Notes: generated by a model not told the origin, from the sequence alone. DNA of 37,477 nucleotides from Ignavibacteria bacterium (GCA_016873835.1 VGVY01000011.1:1-37477), one strand, 5' to 3'. Positions 1 through 9,585 are shown, numbered from the stretch's first letter. Translations and numbers: made by a program.

Positions 1-429
1 CCAACACTTTTGGTTTTATCAATGTTTTATTTTGGTTACACTGGTTTTAGAGAATTGAGAGATATTCCAAAGGATGCATATAAAATTAATGCAAAGGCTA
101 GAATGTGGTCATGGGAATTTAATTATGATAATGGGAAGATTGCAGATACTCTTTATGTTCCAGTCAACCGGTCAATTAAATTAGAAATGGAATCTGCCGA
201 TGTAATACATTCTTTGTATATACCGGCATTTAGAATTAAAGAGGATGTAATTTTCGGCAAAAAAAATTATTTAGGTTTTACTCCTAAAAAAACCGGTTCA
301 TATGATATTGCATGTGCGGAATACTGTGGATTGCAGCATTCGATGATGTATACAAAAGTAGTTGTACTTACTGAAGAACAGTTTAATATTTGGTTAAACT
401 CCAAACCCAATGAGAACTTGCAAAAATAA
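1..429 (+). CDS. coxB: Cytochrome c oxidase subunit II, C-terminal part (partial at window start)
   Basis: The reading frame is open from the first base, so the N-terminal membrane hairpin lies outside the window. What remains is the periplasmic cupredoxin domain carrying the binuclear CuA centre, which takes electrons from cytochrome c and passes them to subunit I. The CuA ligands are visible: a His in ADVIHSLY (bases 208-210), then CAEYCGLQHSMM with Cys at 313 and 325, His at 337 and Met at 346, the standard CxxxCxxxHxxM pattern. The Glu between the two Cys, also a CuA ligand through its backbone, is present. The heme O synthase gene starts 7 bases downstream and a cytochrome c protein follows, as expected for an oxidase operon. 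The identification is firm; only the true start is unseen. Confidence 0.95.
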   Translation, partial: PTLLVLSMFYFGYTGFRELRDIPKDAYKINAKARMWSWEFNYDNGKIADTLYVPVNRSIKLEMESADVIHSLYIPAFRIKEDVIFGKKNYLGFTPKKTGSYDIACAEYCGLQHSMMYTKVVVLTEEQFNIWLNSKPNENLQK

Positions 430-436
430 TTAATAA

Positions 437-1318
437 TTGAAAAAGTTTACCAACCATATCAGAATAATTTTAGAACTAGCTAAAGTTAGAATTACTTCAT
501 TTGTTGCTTTGTCTACCACTGTTGGCTTTATATTGTATAATGGAGCTTTATCGTTTCAAATGATTTTTCCAACTCTTGGAGTATTTTTACTTGCTTGTGG
601 TTCATCTGCTATTAATCACGTTCAAGAAAGTGAATTTGATGCATTAATGGAGCGGACTAAGTATCGTCCAATTCCATCCGGCAGAATTAATAAAAAAGCT
701 GCATTGTTGATCTCAGTAATTATTGTAGCGGCTGGATCACTTGTACTATATATAAGTTCGAACTTCACAGCTTTGCTTCTAGGATGGATAGCATTAGCTT
801 GGTACAATTTTGTTTACACACCCCTTAAGAAAAAAAATGCTTTGGCTGTTATTCCTGGTTCATTAATAGGAGCAATTCCACCAATAATTGGATGGACAGC
901 AGCTGGTGGAAGTCCATTTGATTTACAGATATTAACAATCGGACTCTTTTTTTTCATTTGGCAAATCCCGCATTTTTGGTTATTACTTTTAATTCATAGT
1001 AATGATTACGAAAAAGCTGGTTACCCAACATTAAATCAGAAATTTAACAAGCAGCAGATAAGTTTATATACTTTTATTTGGATAGCAGTACTTAATATAA
1101 GTTGTTTGTTAATTCCGTTGTTCAAAATATCTTCGAATATATTTTCCTCTTTATTGATCGTTCTGTTTGGTGTGTTTTTATTATTAACAACAAAAGACAT
1201 TCTTACAAAATATATTGAGAAGGTCGTTATAAGAAGGGCTTTTATAATGATTAACCTATATGTTTTGGCAGTATCATTTGTAATTTCAATTGATAAATTA
1301 TTACTAAGAGAATTTTAA
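437..1318 (+). CDS. ctaB: Protoheme IX farnesyltransferase (heme O synthase)
   Basis: This UbiA-family integral membrane prenyltransferase attaches farnesyl to heme b to make heme O, the precursor of heme a in cytochrome oxidases. At 293 residues it has the family's usual length and many hydrophobic segments. The first active-site motif is N60-HVQ-E64-SEF-D68-ALMERT, followed by K75-Y-R77-P78. A Glu sits where many family members have the first Asp, a conservative change. A second motif, NDYEKAGYPTL (residues 189-199), matches the usual DYxxAGxPML region. The start is TTG at 437; no in-frame ATG fits the family N-terminus as well. It lies between coxB and a cytochrome c gene, which supports the CtaB/CyoE role over menaquinone or ubiquinone prenyltransferases. 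Confidence 0.93.
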   Translation: MKKFTNHIRIILELAKVRITSFVALSTTVGFILYNGALSFQMIFPTLGVFLLACGSSAINHVQESEFDALMERTKYRPIPSGRINKKAALLISVIIVAAGSLVLYISSNFTALLLGWIALAWYNFVYTPLKKKNALAVIPGSLIGAIPPIIGWTAAGGSPFDLQILTIGLFFFIWQIPHFWLLLLIHSNDYEKAGYPTLNQKFNKQQISLYTFIWIAVLNISCLLIPLFKISSNIFSSLLIVLFGVFLLLTTKDILTKYIEKVVIRRAFIMINLYVLAVSFVISIDKLLLREF

Positions 1319-1329
1319 CGGTTATTTTT

Positions 1330-2592
1330 ATGGAATTTTTAGATAAAATGGTTTTACAGCAATCTGCTCATCATATGGTGTTGTTAAAGTATTTACTTGT
1401 ATTAACATTAATCATATTTTACTGTTATGCTGGTTTATTACTCGGGTCAACATTTTTATCTTTATTCTACAAATTGAAATCCAAAAAATTAGAAGATTCA
1501 AATAATAGTATTTTTTCTAAAATGCTAATTGATTTAGTAACTTTTAATAAATCAGTCGGCTTTGCACTTGGCATTATTCCAATTATTAGCGCTTCATTTT
1601 GTTATGCTCAATTATTACATAAAACTGGATTGGATTTACCGGAATTTATTCTTATCGCTGCTTTAATATTTTATTTTGGTCTTGGATTTGTTTATCTGTA
1701 TAAGTTTCGAATGAAAAAAAACAAATCAAGTTGGTATTTTGGAATTATCAGCACAGTTCTATTAGCTGTTTCAACATTAGTCCTTATTGGCTCAACACAA
1801 TTAGCTATTGATTCTGAAAATTGGAAGAATCAAAATGATATAATAAGTATAGTCCTTTCTGCTAGGACTATTTTTAGCTATCTGCATTTTGTAGTCTTTT
1901 CTCTTTTATCGGCATCGCTATTTTTTCTTTATAAATATTTTCGCAATAATTCAGAAGAAGAATTTCCTTCAGAATTACTCAGAGTATACTCAAGAAATCA
2001 ATCATTAAAAATTGGATTGGTGTCAGTTATTATTTTACCAGCACTTGTTTTAATATACATTTTCCTTAAACCAATATCTTCTTTATCATTCAACTTTTTC
2101 GGTTACGCTGTTTTAGCATTAATTTCGTTATTAGTTATAAGTGTTTTTCTTTATGTAATGATAAAAGAAAATAAAACTGCATACGGCTCTAAAGCATTAT
2201 TTTTTCTTGTTCTTTTTATTTCAATTATGGTAATTAAAGATCAATTCGCATTCGATACTGCCACCAAAAAACATTTTGTTGTTCTTGCATCTGAATATGA
2301 AGAGTATCAAAAGAAAGTACAAGAGGAATTTGGTTTGTTGGTTGAAACAATAAACGGCGCAGATATCTTCAATGGTAAATGTGTTGCATGTCATCAATTT
2401 GATAAAAAATTAGTTGGTCCTCCATATAATGAAACTCTCCCTAAATATGAAGGGAAGAAAGAGGCACTTGTTCAATTTATTTTAAATCCAGTAAAGATTA
2501 ACCCAGATTACCCACCTATGGCTAGCCAAGGGCTTAAACCAAGCGAAGCAGAAGCTGTTGCTGATTATATTTTGAGTACTTACAAGAAATAA
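1330..2592 (+). CDS. Polytopic membrane protein with C-terminal cytochrome c domain
   Basis: About the first 310 of 420 residues form several hydrophobic membrane segments with short basic loops. The C-terminal roughly 90 residues are a class I cytochrome c domain: heme attachment at C351-V-A-C354-H355, a following VGPPYNE stretch, and a probable distal ligand M397 in PPMAS. The heme domain should sit on the periplasmic side, because heme is attached there. The gene starts 11 bases after ctaB, so it probably acts with the oxidase, for example as an electron donor or accessory subunit; this is inferred from position. I do not recognise the membrane part as a named family. The ATG at 1330 is a reasonable start. 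Ordinary oxidase subunits I, III and IV do not match this layout. Confidence 0.8.
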   Translation: MEFLDKMVLQQSAHHMVLLKYLLVLTLIIFYCYAGLLLGSTFLSLFYKLKSKKLEDSNNSIFSKMLIDLVTFNKSVGFALGIIPIISASFCYAQLLHKTGLDLPEFILIAALIFYFGLGFVYLYKFRMKKNKSSWYFGIISTVLLAVSTLVLIGSTQLAIDSENWKNQNDIISIVLSARTIFSYLHFVVFSLLSASLFFLYKYFRNNSEEEFPSELLRVYSRNQSLKIGLVSVIILPALVLIYIFLKPISSLSFNFFGYAVLALISLLVISVFLYVMIKENKTAYGSKALFFLVLFISIMVIKDQFAFDTATKKHFVVLASEYEEYQKKVQEEFGLLVETINGADIFNGKCVACHQFDKKLVGPPYNETLPKYEGKKEALVQFILNPVKINPDYPPMASQGLKPSEAEAVADYILSTYKK

Positions 2593-2661
2593 ATTTGATT
2601 CAAATCATAATCTATTTATTCCGTGTTTATTATTTTTGCTTAAATTAATTTTTAGGTCTAA

Positions 2662-3528
2662 TTGACAGTTCTCGAAATATTAAAACTCTCAACTGAATAT
2701 CTTGAAAAAAAAGGAATTGAATCACCACGCTTAAGTGCTGAACTTTTATTAGCGGATATTCTAAAATGTAAAAGACTTAATCTGTATTTGCTCTTCGAAC
2801 GTCCGCTTTCAGAAAATGAAATAAATAATTACAGAGACTTTATTGCAAGAAGAGGGAAGTATGAGCCAGTCCAATATATTATTGGTACAACCGACTTTTT
2901 TGGACTACAATTTAAGGTTAATAGATCTGTATTAATCCCACGGCCAGAAACAGAAATTTTAGTTGAAACGATATTGAATGATTATTATAATCCAAAAAAA
3001 AATCTAGTAGCAAATTCCAAAATAAATATTCTGGATATAGGCTGCGGCAGTGGAATTATCGCCATCACACTATCCAAAAAAATATCAAATTCTAAAGTTA
3101 CTGCAGTTGATATTTCAGAAAATGCAATAAAAATCGCCAAAGAAAATGCAGAAGCTAATGAAGCACTTAATATTGAGTTTTTGACTTGTGACTTTTCTAC
3201 ATACCAATTCAATGAAAATAGATTCGATATAATTGTATCAAATCCACCTTATGTAAGTATCGACGAGTTTCCGACACTTCAAAAAGAAATTATTGACTAT
3301 GAACCGGCGCATGGAGTAACAGATTTTTATGACGGCCTTTCTTTTTATCGACTGATTGCTGAACATTCTAATCATCTTTTAAATAGAAATGGAATGATTT
3401 ATTTGGAAATGGGAAAAGGACAATCACAAATTGTAAAAGAAATATTAGAACAAAATAATTTTAATAATATTTATATTGTAAAGGATTATCAGCAAATTGA
3501 CCGTGTGATAGTTGGAGAATACAAATGA
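2662..3528 (+). CDS. prmC: Release factor glutamine methyltransferase
   Basis: PrmC (HemK) methylates the Gln of the GGQ motif in peptide release factors RF1 and RF2, using S-adenosylmethionine. The 288-residue protein has the helical N-terminal substrate domain, with PRLSAELLLADIL near residue 22. It is followed by RPETEILVE and a Rossmann SAM-binding loop, LDIGCGSG (124-131). The diagnostic catalytic motif NPPYVS starts at N194. The start is TTG at 2662; the family N-terminus begins there and no ATG is available. A 69-base gap separates it from the oxidase cluster, and its end overlaps dtd by 4 bases (ATGA), so the two are probably co-translated. Confidence 0.95.
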   Translation: MTVLEILKLSTEYLEKKGIESPRLSAELLLADILKCKRLNLYLLFERPLSENEINNYRDFIARRGKYEPVQYIIGTTDFFGLQFKVNRSVLIPRPETEILVETILNDYYNPKKNLVANSKINILDIGCGSGIIAITLSKKISNSKVTAVDISENAIKIAKENAEANEALNIEFLTCDFSTYQFNENRFDIIVSNPPYVSIDEFPTLQKEIIDYEPAHGVTDFYDGLSFYRLIAEHSNHLLNRNGMIYLEMGKGQSQIVKEILEQNNFNNIYIVKDYQQIDRVIVGEYK

Positions 3529-3974
3529 GAGCTGTAGTTCAACGTGTTACAGAAGGTTCTGTTGAAATTCCAAGTGAAAATTATTTTGCTTCCATTAGTA
3601 AAGGGATGGTGATTTTGCTTGGAGTGAAAGAAAATGATACTGAAGCCGACTTAAATTTTGTTGCGGATAAATGTGCTAATCTCAGAATATTTGAAGATGA
3701 TAATGATAAAATGAATTTGTCCTTAAAGGATGTGAACGGAGAAGTTCTTGTTATTTCTCAGTTTACTGTTTATGGAGATGCAAGAAAAGGTAATCGACCA
3801 AGTTTTACTGATGCTGCTAAACCTGAAATTGCCGAAAAATTCTACAACTTATTTATTGACAGAATGAAAGAAAATCTTGGTGAAGAAAAGGTAAAAGGAG
3901 GTTTATTCAGAGCCATGATGTTAGTAAAAATTTATAATGATGGACCGGTAACAATAATTGTTGAATCAAAATAA
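3525..3974 (+). CDS. dtd: D-aminoacyl-tRNA deacylase
   Basis: Dtd hydrolyses D-amino acids (and glycine from mischarged tRNA-Ala) off tRNAs as a translation quality-control step. At 149 residues it is the standard length, beginning MRAVVQRVTEGSVEI. Both active-site signatures are present: SQFTVYGDARKGNRPSF from residue 78 and GPVT at residues 140-143. The GPVT cis-proline motif is what excludes L-aminoacyl-tRNAs. The ATG overlaps the prmC stop by 4 bases. Nothing in the protein looks unusual. Confidence 0.97.
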   Translation: MRAVVQRVTEGSVEIPSENYFASISKGMVILLGVKENDTEADLNFVADKCANLRIFEDDNDKMNLSLKDVNGEVLVISQFTVYGDARKGNRPSFTDAAKPEIAEKFYNLFIDRMKENLGEEKVKGGLFRAMMLVKIYNDGPVTIIVESK

Positions 3975-3998
3975 CTCATCAAAATTTAGGACGGAAAA

Positions 3999-4901
3999 TT
4001 GCACTCAACAATTTTAATTTTTATGGATGGCGTAGGAATTGGTAAAAAAGATAATGAGTATAATCCTTTTTTTAAGTACGGTTTTAAAACATTCTTTTCA
4101 GTTTTTGGTGAAATTCCAAATCTAGAAAATCAAAAATTAAGTTCTAATGGCTCTTACATTTTTCCAGTTGATGCATGTATGGGTATTCCAGATTTACCAT
4201 TGAGCGGCACTGGCCAGACTTCAATTTTTTGCGGTGTAAACGCTTCAAAGATTATTGGAAAGCATTTTGGTCCATATCCATATTCGACCTTGATTCCCAT
4301 AATTGAAAAGCAAAATATCTTTAAAGAATTTAAGCGGAAGAAATTAAAAGTAAACTTTGTAAATGCTTATCCGAAAGTATTTTTTGATTACATAAATTCT
4401 GGCAGAAGAAGATTAAGTGTCACTACTTTAAGCTGTTTATTGAGTAATGTTCGATTAAATAAAATATCCGACATTCATAGTAAGAGGGCATTAAGCGCTG
4501 AAATAAACAACAATCGTCTTGTTGAGAGACTTAAATACAAACTCCCTATAATTTCCTCTGAAACAGCCGGTAAAAGACTTATAAGAATTGCTTCTAATCA
4601 TCATCTAACTGTTTTCGAAATATTTCATACTGATCATCTTGGTCATGGAAGAGTGGCTGATTTGTTAGAGCCTTTCACTAAAACATTGGATGAATTTTTA
4701 TATTTTTTAATTAGTAATTTAACACAAAATATGACTCTATTGATTTGTTCCGATCACGGAAATTTTGAGGATCTTTCTACGAAAATGCACACACTAAATC
4801 CAGCACTGGGTTTAGTTGCTGGAAAGTATTCGGATATTATTTCAAAAAAGATTAAGAGTCTGGACAATATTAAACCAGCTATTATGGAGATGTATGATTG
4901 A
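3999..4901 (+). CDS. Alkaline phosphatase-superfamily metalloenzyme
   Basis: This 300-residue protein shows the metal-binding pattern shared by cofactor-independent phosphoglycerate mutase, phosphopentomutase and alkaline phosphatases. It has an N-terminal FMDGVGIG (Asp10), then LSGTGQTSIFCG near residue 68 as the probable nucleophile Ser/Thr region. Later come FHTDHLGHG near residue 210 and CSDHGNFED near residue 250, which would supply Asp/His ligands for two metals. It is shorter than iPGM (about 510) or phosphopentomutase (about 390), so neither name is justified. The substrate is unknown, probably a phosphate ester. The start is TTG at 3999, preceded by a purine-rich stretch, and the end overlaps comEC by 4 bases. 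Confidence 0.75.
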   Translation: MHSTILIFMDGVGIGKKDNEYNPFFKYGFKTFFSVFGEIPNLENQKLSSNGSYIFPVDACMGIPDLPLSGTGQTSIFCGVNASKIIGKHFGPYPYSTLIPIIEKQNIFKEFKRKKLKVNFVNAYPKVFFDYINSGRRRLSVTTLSCLLSNVRLNKISDIHSKRALSAEINNNRLVERLKYKLPIISSETAGKRLIRIASNHHLTVFEIFHTDHLGHGRVADLLEPFTKTLDEFLYFLISNLTQNMTLLICSDHGNFEDLSTKMHTLNPALGLVAGKYSDIISKKIKSLDNIKPAIMEMYD

Positions 4902-7309
4902 ATAACTATCCACTAATAAAGTATGTTTTATTCTTCATTTGTGGAATTCTATTTGAATCGATATTTCAGATCCCTTTAATCACCAAAATATTTTTTACTT
5001 CGATTTTCATTAGCTGTACAATCTTTTCTTTGATTAAAAAACAACAATTACAAAAATTCCAAATTGTATTTTCATTATTAACCGTATTTTTTATCGGAGC
5101 AATTCATTATTCATTCTTTAAGAATGAACAAGTAAAATACCCTTTCGAATTGCCAGTTAATAAAAGTGCGGTTGCATATGGAAAAATTACTGATCTAAAT
5201 CTAATACGAGCAGATCGATTGATTTTTTATTTGCTAACTGACTCTGTAAAAATTCAAGATTATACCGCTAAATACAAAGTACAGATGATATGTACTGTCA
5301 AAGATTCAAAAAGAAGATTACAAGAACTTTATAATTCTATTAAGATCGGAAATGATATAAGAGTTGTTGGAACTATTGCAAGAGCAAGAGATAAACGGAA
5401 CCCCGGGGAGTTCGATTATGAAAAATATATTACTGAAAAAGGAATTCATGGCTTGATGATTGTATATAAAACCAAAGACATAATGTTTGCTTCACATAAT
5501 ACTAAGCATATTCATCAATTTGTATTCGAAATTAGGAAATCGATTGATGATCTAATAAATTATTTTCATAATGAGTCTTCAGCTTCACTTTTGCGCGGAT
5601 TAATTTTAGCTGACCGCAGCTTAATAGATTACGACATAAAAAATGAATTTATAAATGCTGGTGTCATTCATGTGCTTGCTGTTTCTGGTCTTCATGTTGG
5701 TTTTATTGCTATCATATTTGTGTTTTTATTTAAAAGGTTCAATCCTTACTTTCGTTACGGTTTTACAATTGCTGGATTAATTTTATTTCTTATCATTACA
5801 AACTCGCCAACTTCAGTAGTTAGGGCAACGATAATGGCTTTGGTTATGATATTATCCCCATTAACTGGGAGAAATTATAACAGTATAAATGCATTATCAT
5901 TAGCAGCATTGATAATTTTGATTTTTTCTCCAAGTCAAATTTTTGACCCTGGATTTCAATTATCCTTTTCTGCTGTTTTAGCAATTGTAATTCTATATCC
6001 GCCGATTAACAAAGTTATCTATGCGATGAATATTAAATTTTCTGTTATTAACTATATTTTATTGTTTTGTGCAGTGTCACTTGCTGCTCAACTTGGAACA
6101 CTTCCATTTACTTTGATTTACTTTCATCGACTTTCTATTGTCTCATTATTAGCGAATATTGTAGTTATCCCAACTATAGGTCTTGTTATTAGTATTGGAA
6201 TTTTAACAATTGTTCTTGGGCCAATATTGTCCTGGTTTGGTTTAGTATTTGGTTCGGCAAATGAATTATTGACCTATTTATTATTTTCATTTGTTAGATT
6301 AATAGGTAAACCAGAATCTTCATTTATCTCAATTCAGCAATTTTCAGTTTATGATTCAATTCTATTTTATTTTTTTGTTTTACTCGTTTTTATGTTGTGG
6401 AAAAAATTATCAACAATAATCACTAAATTTATCTTCGCTGTTTTACTTTGCATTACTCTATTCCTTGGATTTAAGCTCGATGACTTTGAATTATTACCCG
6501 ATAATCATTTATCAGTTTTAACTATTGATATAGGGCAAGGTGATGCAATATTGATAAAATTTTCAAATGGTAAAACTGCTTTGATTGATGCCGGGGATGC
6601 AACAGAATATTTCGATAATGGTGAAAGAGTGATTCTACCGTTATTAAATTTTTTAGGAATTGAAAAGATTGACTATGGATTTATTTCACATGTTGATGCA
6701 GATCATTACAAAGGATTCTATTCTCTAATTAAACATAATCGTATTTCAAGTATTTATAAACCAAAGTTAGATTCATTAGAAAATAAAGATGTCGAATTAG
6801 AAAAATTTATTTCTTCTTATAAAATTCCTATAAAATATTATGCAAAAAGCCAGATCGACTTTGAGAGTTCAAAACTTTACATTTTGAATGATACCCTTAG
6901 TGGATATTTCCAATCAATGAGCTCAAATGACCGAAGCGGAATGCTAAAAGTACAATTTGGAGAATCGACTTTTCTTTTTACGGGTGATGCTGGGATTCGT
7001 GCTGAAAAATATTATTTAGAAAATTATGTGCATTTTCTTGAAAGCACGGTTTTGAAAGCCGGACATCACGGAAGTAAAACAAGTTCAAGTCAAGAATTTG
7101 TAGATATAGTTAAACCTAAAATTGCGATTATTTCTGCCGGCATTTTAAACAAATTTAAGCACCCACATTTTGAAATCCTTGATAGATTTGGTAAATCAAA
7201 TACTAAAATATTACGAACTGATAAAAGCGGTGCTGTATTGTTAAGGTCTGATGGCATAAAAGTAGAAATTATTAATTGGAAAAAGCTTGAAAGTGATTAT
7301 ATATTTTGA
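4898..7309 (+). CDS. comEC: ComEC/Rec2 DNA-uptake channel with metallo-beta-lactamase domain
   Basis: ComEC forms the inner-membrane channel that imports single-stranded DNA during natural transformation. The 803 residues fall into three parts. First are N-terminal membrane segments with a soluble OB-like region (about 1-200), including RNPGEFDYEKY. Next is the polytopic competence domain (about 210-500) with the characteristic VIHVLAVSGLHVGF. Last is a metallo-beta-lactamase domain (about 520-795) with H598-V-D-A-D-H603 and AGHHGSKTSSS (His723, His724). This domain is thought to degrade the non-imported strand. The start is TTG at 4898, overlapping the previous gene by 4 bases. No comEA or other competence gene is in the window, so competence itself cannot be concluded. 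Confidence 0.93.
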   Translation: MNNYPLIKYVLFFICGILFESIFQIPLITKIFFTSIFISCTIFSLIKKQQLQKFQIVFSLLTVFFIGAIHYSFFKNEQVKYPFELPVNKSAVAYGKITDLNLIRADRLIFYLLTDSVKIQDYTAKYKVQMICTVKDSKRRLQELYNSIKIGNDIRVVGTIARARDKRNPGEFDYEKYITEKGIHGLMIVYKTKDIMFASHNTKHIHQFVFEIRKSIDDLINYFHNESSASLLRGLILADRSLIDYDIKNEFINAGVIHVLAVSGLHVGFIAIIFVFLFKRFNPYFRYGFTIAGLILFLIITNSPTSVVRATIMALVMILSPLTGRNYNSINALSLAALIILIFSPSQIFDPGFQLSFSAVLAIVILYPPINKVIYAMNIKFSVINYILLFCAVSLAAQLGTLPFTLIYFHRLSIVSLLANIVVIPTIGLVISIGILTIVLGPILSWFGLVFGSANELLTYLLFSFVRLIGKPESSFISIQQFSVYDSILFYFFVLLVFMLWKKLSTIITKFIFAVLLCITLFLGFKLDDFELLPDNHLSVLTIDIGQGDAILIKFSNGKTALIDAGDATEYFDNGERVILPLLNFLGIEKIDYGFISHVDADHYKGFYSLIKHNRISSIYKPKLDSLENKDVELEKFISSYKIPIKYYAKSQIDFESSKLYILNDTLSGYFQSMSSNDRSGMLKVQFGESTFLFTGDAGIRAEKYYLENYVHFLESTVLKAGHHGSKTSSSQEFVDIVKPKIAIISAGILNKFKHPHFEILDRFGKSNTKILRTDKSGAVLLRSDGIKVEIINWKKLESDYIF

Positions 7310-7328
7310 AAGATAATCCTATAGACTA

Positions 7329-8348
7329 ATGAAATTAATAGAGAACCAATCATTAAAAAATCTAAACACATTTGGTGTTGATGTAAAAGCAAAATACTTT
7401 GCAGAAGTTGAATCTGAGATTGAACTTTTCGAGCTATTAAATTCATCATATTTCAAAGAAAATAAATATTTAATTTTAGGGGCGGGTAGCAATGTTTTAT
7501 TCTTGAATGACTATGATGGTTTAATTATAAAAATTACCGATACGATTTTAAATGTAATAGATGAAACACCAACGGAAGTGATTATTGAGTGCAAAGCCGG
7601 CGCAATTTGGGATGATGTAGTGAAATTCTCCGTAGATAATAATTTTTATGGAATAGAAAATTTATCCCTAATACCAGGTACAATAGGTGCTGCACCAATT
7701 CAGAATATTGGAGCTTATGGAGCAGAGCTTTCTAACGTTCTATTGGATGTACAAGGAATTTCAACGTCATCATTGAATCAACAAGAATTACAAGTTTCTG
7801 ATTGTAAGCTGAGTTACCGTAACAGCATATTTAAAAATGAACTTCGTAACTCTTTTATAATTACTTCAGTAAAACTAAGGCTAAGCAAAACGCCAAAAGT
7901 GAATATTAATTACCGTGATTTAAAAGAGAAATTTAATTTTCGATCGTTCGATAATATTTCATTACAAGAAATAAGAGATGCTGTGATAAATATTAGGAAA
8001 AATAAATTACCAGATACTCAAAATCTTGGAAATGCCGGAAGCTTCTTTAAAAATCCTACCATAAATAAAAATCATTTATTAAAATTAAATGATAAGAACA
8101 AAGACTTAGTATTTTTTAAACTTGATGAAGATACTTTTAAGATTCCAGCTGGTTGGTTAATTGAAAAATGCGGATTTAAAGGAAAACGAATTGGTAATGT
8201 TGGATCATATGAAAAACAAGCATTGATAATTGTTAATTTCGGAAATGCATCTGGTAGAGAAATTCAAAACTTTAGTGACCAAATAATTTCGCTCGTCGAC
8301 AAGCAGTTTGGAATTATTCTTGAACCAGAAGTGAACTTTATTAGCTAA
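7329..8348 (+). CDS. murB: UDP-N-acetylenolpyruvoylglucosamine reductase
   Basis: MurB is the cytoplasmic FAD enzyme that reduces UDP-GlcNAc-enolpyruvate to UDP-MurNAc in peptidoglycan synthesis. The FAD-binding region is clear: LGAGSNVLF near residue 50 and SLIPGTIGAAPIQNIGAYG near 114. The proton-donor Ser is S238 in NAGSFFKNP. SYRNSIFK and the C-terminal region around PAGWLIEKCGFKG fit a type I enzyme like that of E. coli. At 339 residues the length matches type I. The ATG at 7329 follows comEC by 19 bases. The usual mur/fts neighbours are absent, so this is a stand-alone murB. Confidence 0.96.
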   Translation: MKLIENQSLKNLNTFGVDVKAKYFAEVESEIELFELLNSSYFKENKYLILGAGSNVLFLNDYDGLIIKITDTILNVIDETPTEVIIECKAGAIWDDVVKFSVDNNFYGIENLSLIPGTIGAAPIQNIGAYGAELSNVLLDVQGISTSSLNQQELQVSDCKLSYRNSIFKNELRNSFIITSVKLRLSKTPKVNINYRDLKEKFNFRSFDNISLQEIRDAVINIRKNKLPDTQNLGNAGSFFKNPTINKNHLLKLNDKNKDLVFFKLDEDTFKIPAGWLIEKCGFKGKRIGNVGSYEKQALIIVNFGNASGREIQNFSDQIISLVDKQFGIILEPEVNFIS

Positions 8349-8388
8349 ATGAAAATCAAGTTTAATTTCTTTTAATTATGGAGGATTA

Positions 8389-9582
8389 ATGACAGCATTT
8401 GTTGGCATTTTATTATCAGTGTTAATCTTAAGCAGTACATCAGACAATTTGTATAAGAAAGCTCAGAAACTTGCCAAAGAAATTATCATAATAGATACAC
8501 ACATCGATACTCCTGGTATTCTCGAAAATGGTTGGATCGATATTTCAAAAAGGCATAATAAGGGAGAATTCGATTATGTCCGTGCCAAAGAAGGTGGATT
8601 GGATGCTCCATTTATGTCTGTTTACGTTTCTGCACGATTTGAAAATAATGGAGCTAAGAAAGAAGCTGAGAACATTATTGGAATTGTAAACAAAGTTATT
8701 AGTGATTTCCCAGATAAATTTGCGCATGCTAACAGCGTTATAGATGTACTAACAAATTATAAAACTGGAAAAATATCTTTGCCTATGGGTATGGAAAATG
8801 GCTCACCGCTTGAAGGCGACTTAAAAAACGTTAAATATTTTTATGATCGAGGAATTCGATATATAACATTAGCGCACGCACAAAGTAATCACATATCAGA
8901 TTCATCGTATGATACCAATAAACAGTGGAATGGATTAAGTCCATTTGGTAAAAAAGTTGTAGAGGAAATGAACAAAGTTGGTATAATGATCGATATTTCT
9001 CATCTTACTGATGATGCAGCCTTTCAAGTTTTAAGTTTGAGTAAAGCCCCTGTGATTGCCTCCCATTCATCTTGCAGATTTTTTACTCCTGGATGGGAAA
9101 GAAATATGAGTGATGAATTAATAATAGCCTTAGCCAAAAATGGGGGAACTATTCAAATTAATTTTGGCTCCAGTTTTTTGAGACAAGACATATTAGACCG
9201 CGAAAATAAAAATAGAACTGATATTGCAAATTATATTAATGAACATAAAATAATGCAGAATGGAAAAGAAGCCCAAGAATATTCTGAAAAATACTGGAAA
9301 GAGCATCCCGTTGGTTATGCAGATGTGAAGGATGTTGTTAAACATATTGATCACGTAGTAAAACTTGTCGGTATTGATCATGTTGGATTTGGTTCAGACT
9401 TTGACGGCGTTGGAGATTCTCTTCCAATAGGTCTTAAAGATGTATCTTATTATCCAAACTTAATTTATGAATTGCTTAAAGCTGGTTACAGTGAAAAAGA
9501 TATAAAGAAAATTTGCGGAGGTAATTTGCTGAGAGTTTGGAGTGAAGTTGAAAAAATAGCATCAAATAATTTTTTAAAATAG
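8389..9582 (+). CDS. Exported membrane dipeptidase, peptidase family M19
   Basis: This is a zinc dipeptidase of the renal-dipeptidase type, which cleaves dipeptides, some with a C-terminal D-residue. Metal ligands are in place: H38-I-D40, bridging E136 in GMENG, H205 in DISHLTD and H226 in ASHSSCR. The HVGFGSDFDGVG motif is near residue 330. The first 20 residues are hydrophobic and look like a signal peptide, so the enzyme is probably periplasmic. The ATG at 8389 is preceded by a good Shine-Dalgarno, GGAGG at 8381-8385. The length of 397 residues is normal. A lipoprotein gene starts 3 bases after the stop and is probably co-transcribed. Confidence 0.93.
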   Translation: MTAFVGILLSVLILSSTSDNLYKKAQKLAKEIIIIDTHIDTPGILENGWIDISKRHNKGEFDYVRAKEGGLDAPFMSVYVSARFENNGAKKEAENIIGIVNKVISDFPDKFAHANSVIDVLTNYKTGKISLPMGMENGSPLEGDLKNVKYFYDRGIRYITLAHAQSNHISDSSYDTNKQWNGLSPFGKKVVEEMNKVGIMIDISHLTDDAAFQVLSLSKAPVIASHSSCRFFTPGWERNMSDELIIALAKNGGTIQINFGSSFLRQDILDRENKNRTDIANYINEHKIMQNGKEAQEYSEKYWKEHPVGYADVKDVVKHIDHVVKLVGIDHVGFGSDFDGVGDSLPIGLKDVSYYPNLIYELLKAGYSEKDIKKICGGNLLRVWSEVEKIASNNFLK

Positions 9583-9585
9583 ATT

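Noticed and set aside
2593-2661. ATTTGA-T-TCAAAT inverted repeat and TATTTTTG before prmC
   Set aside because: The only TTTG upstream is 33 bases away, too far for the promoter consensus, and the small repeat is expected by chance in AT-rich DNA.
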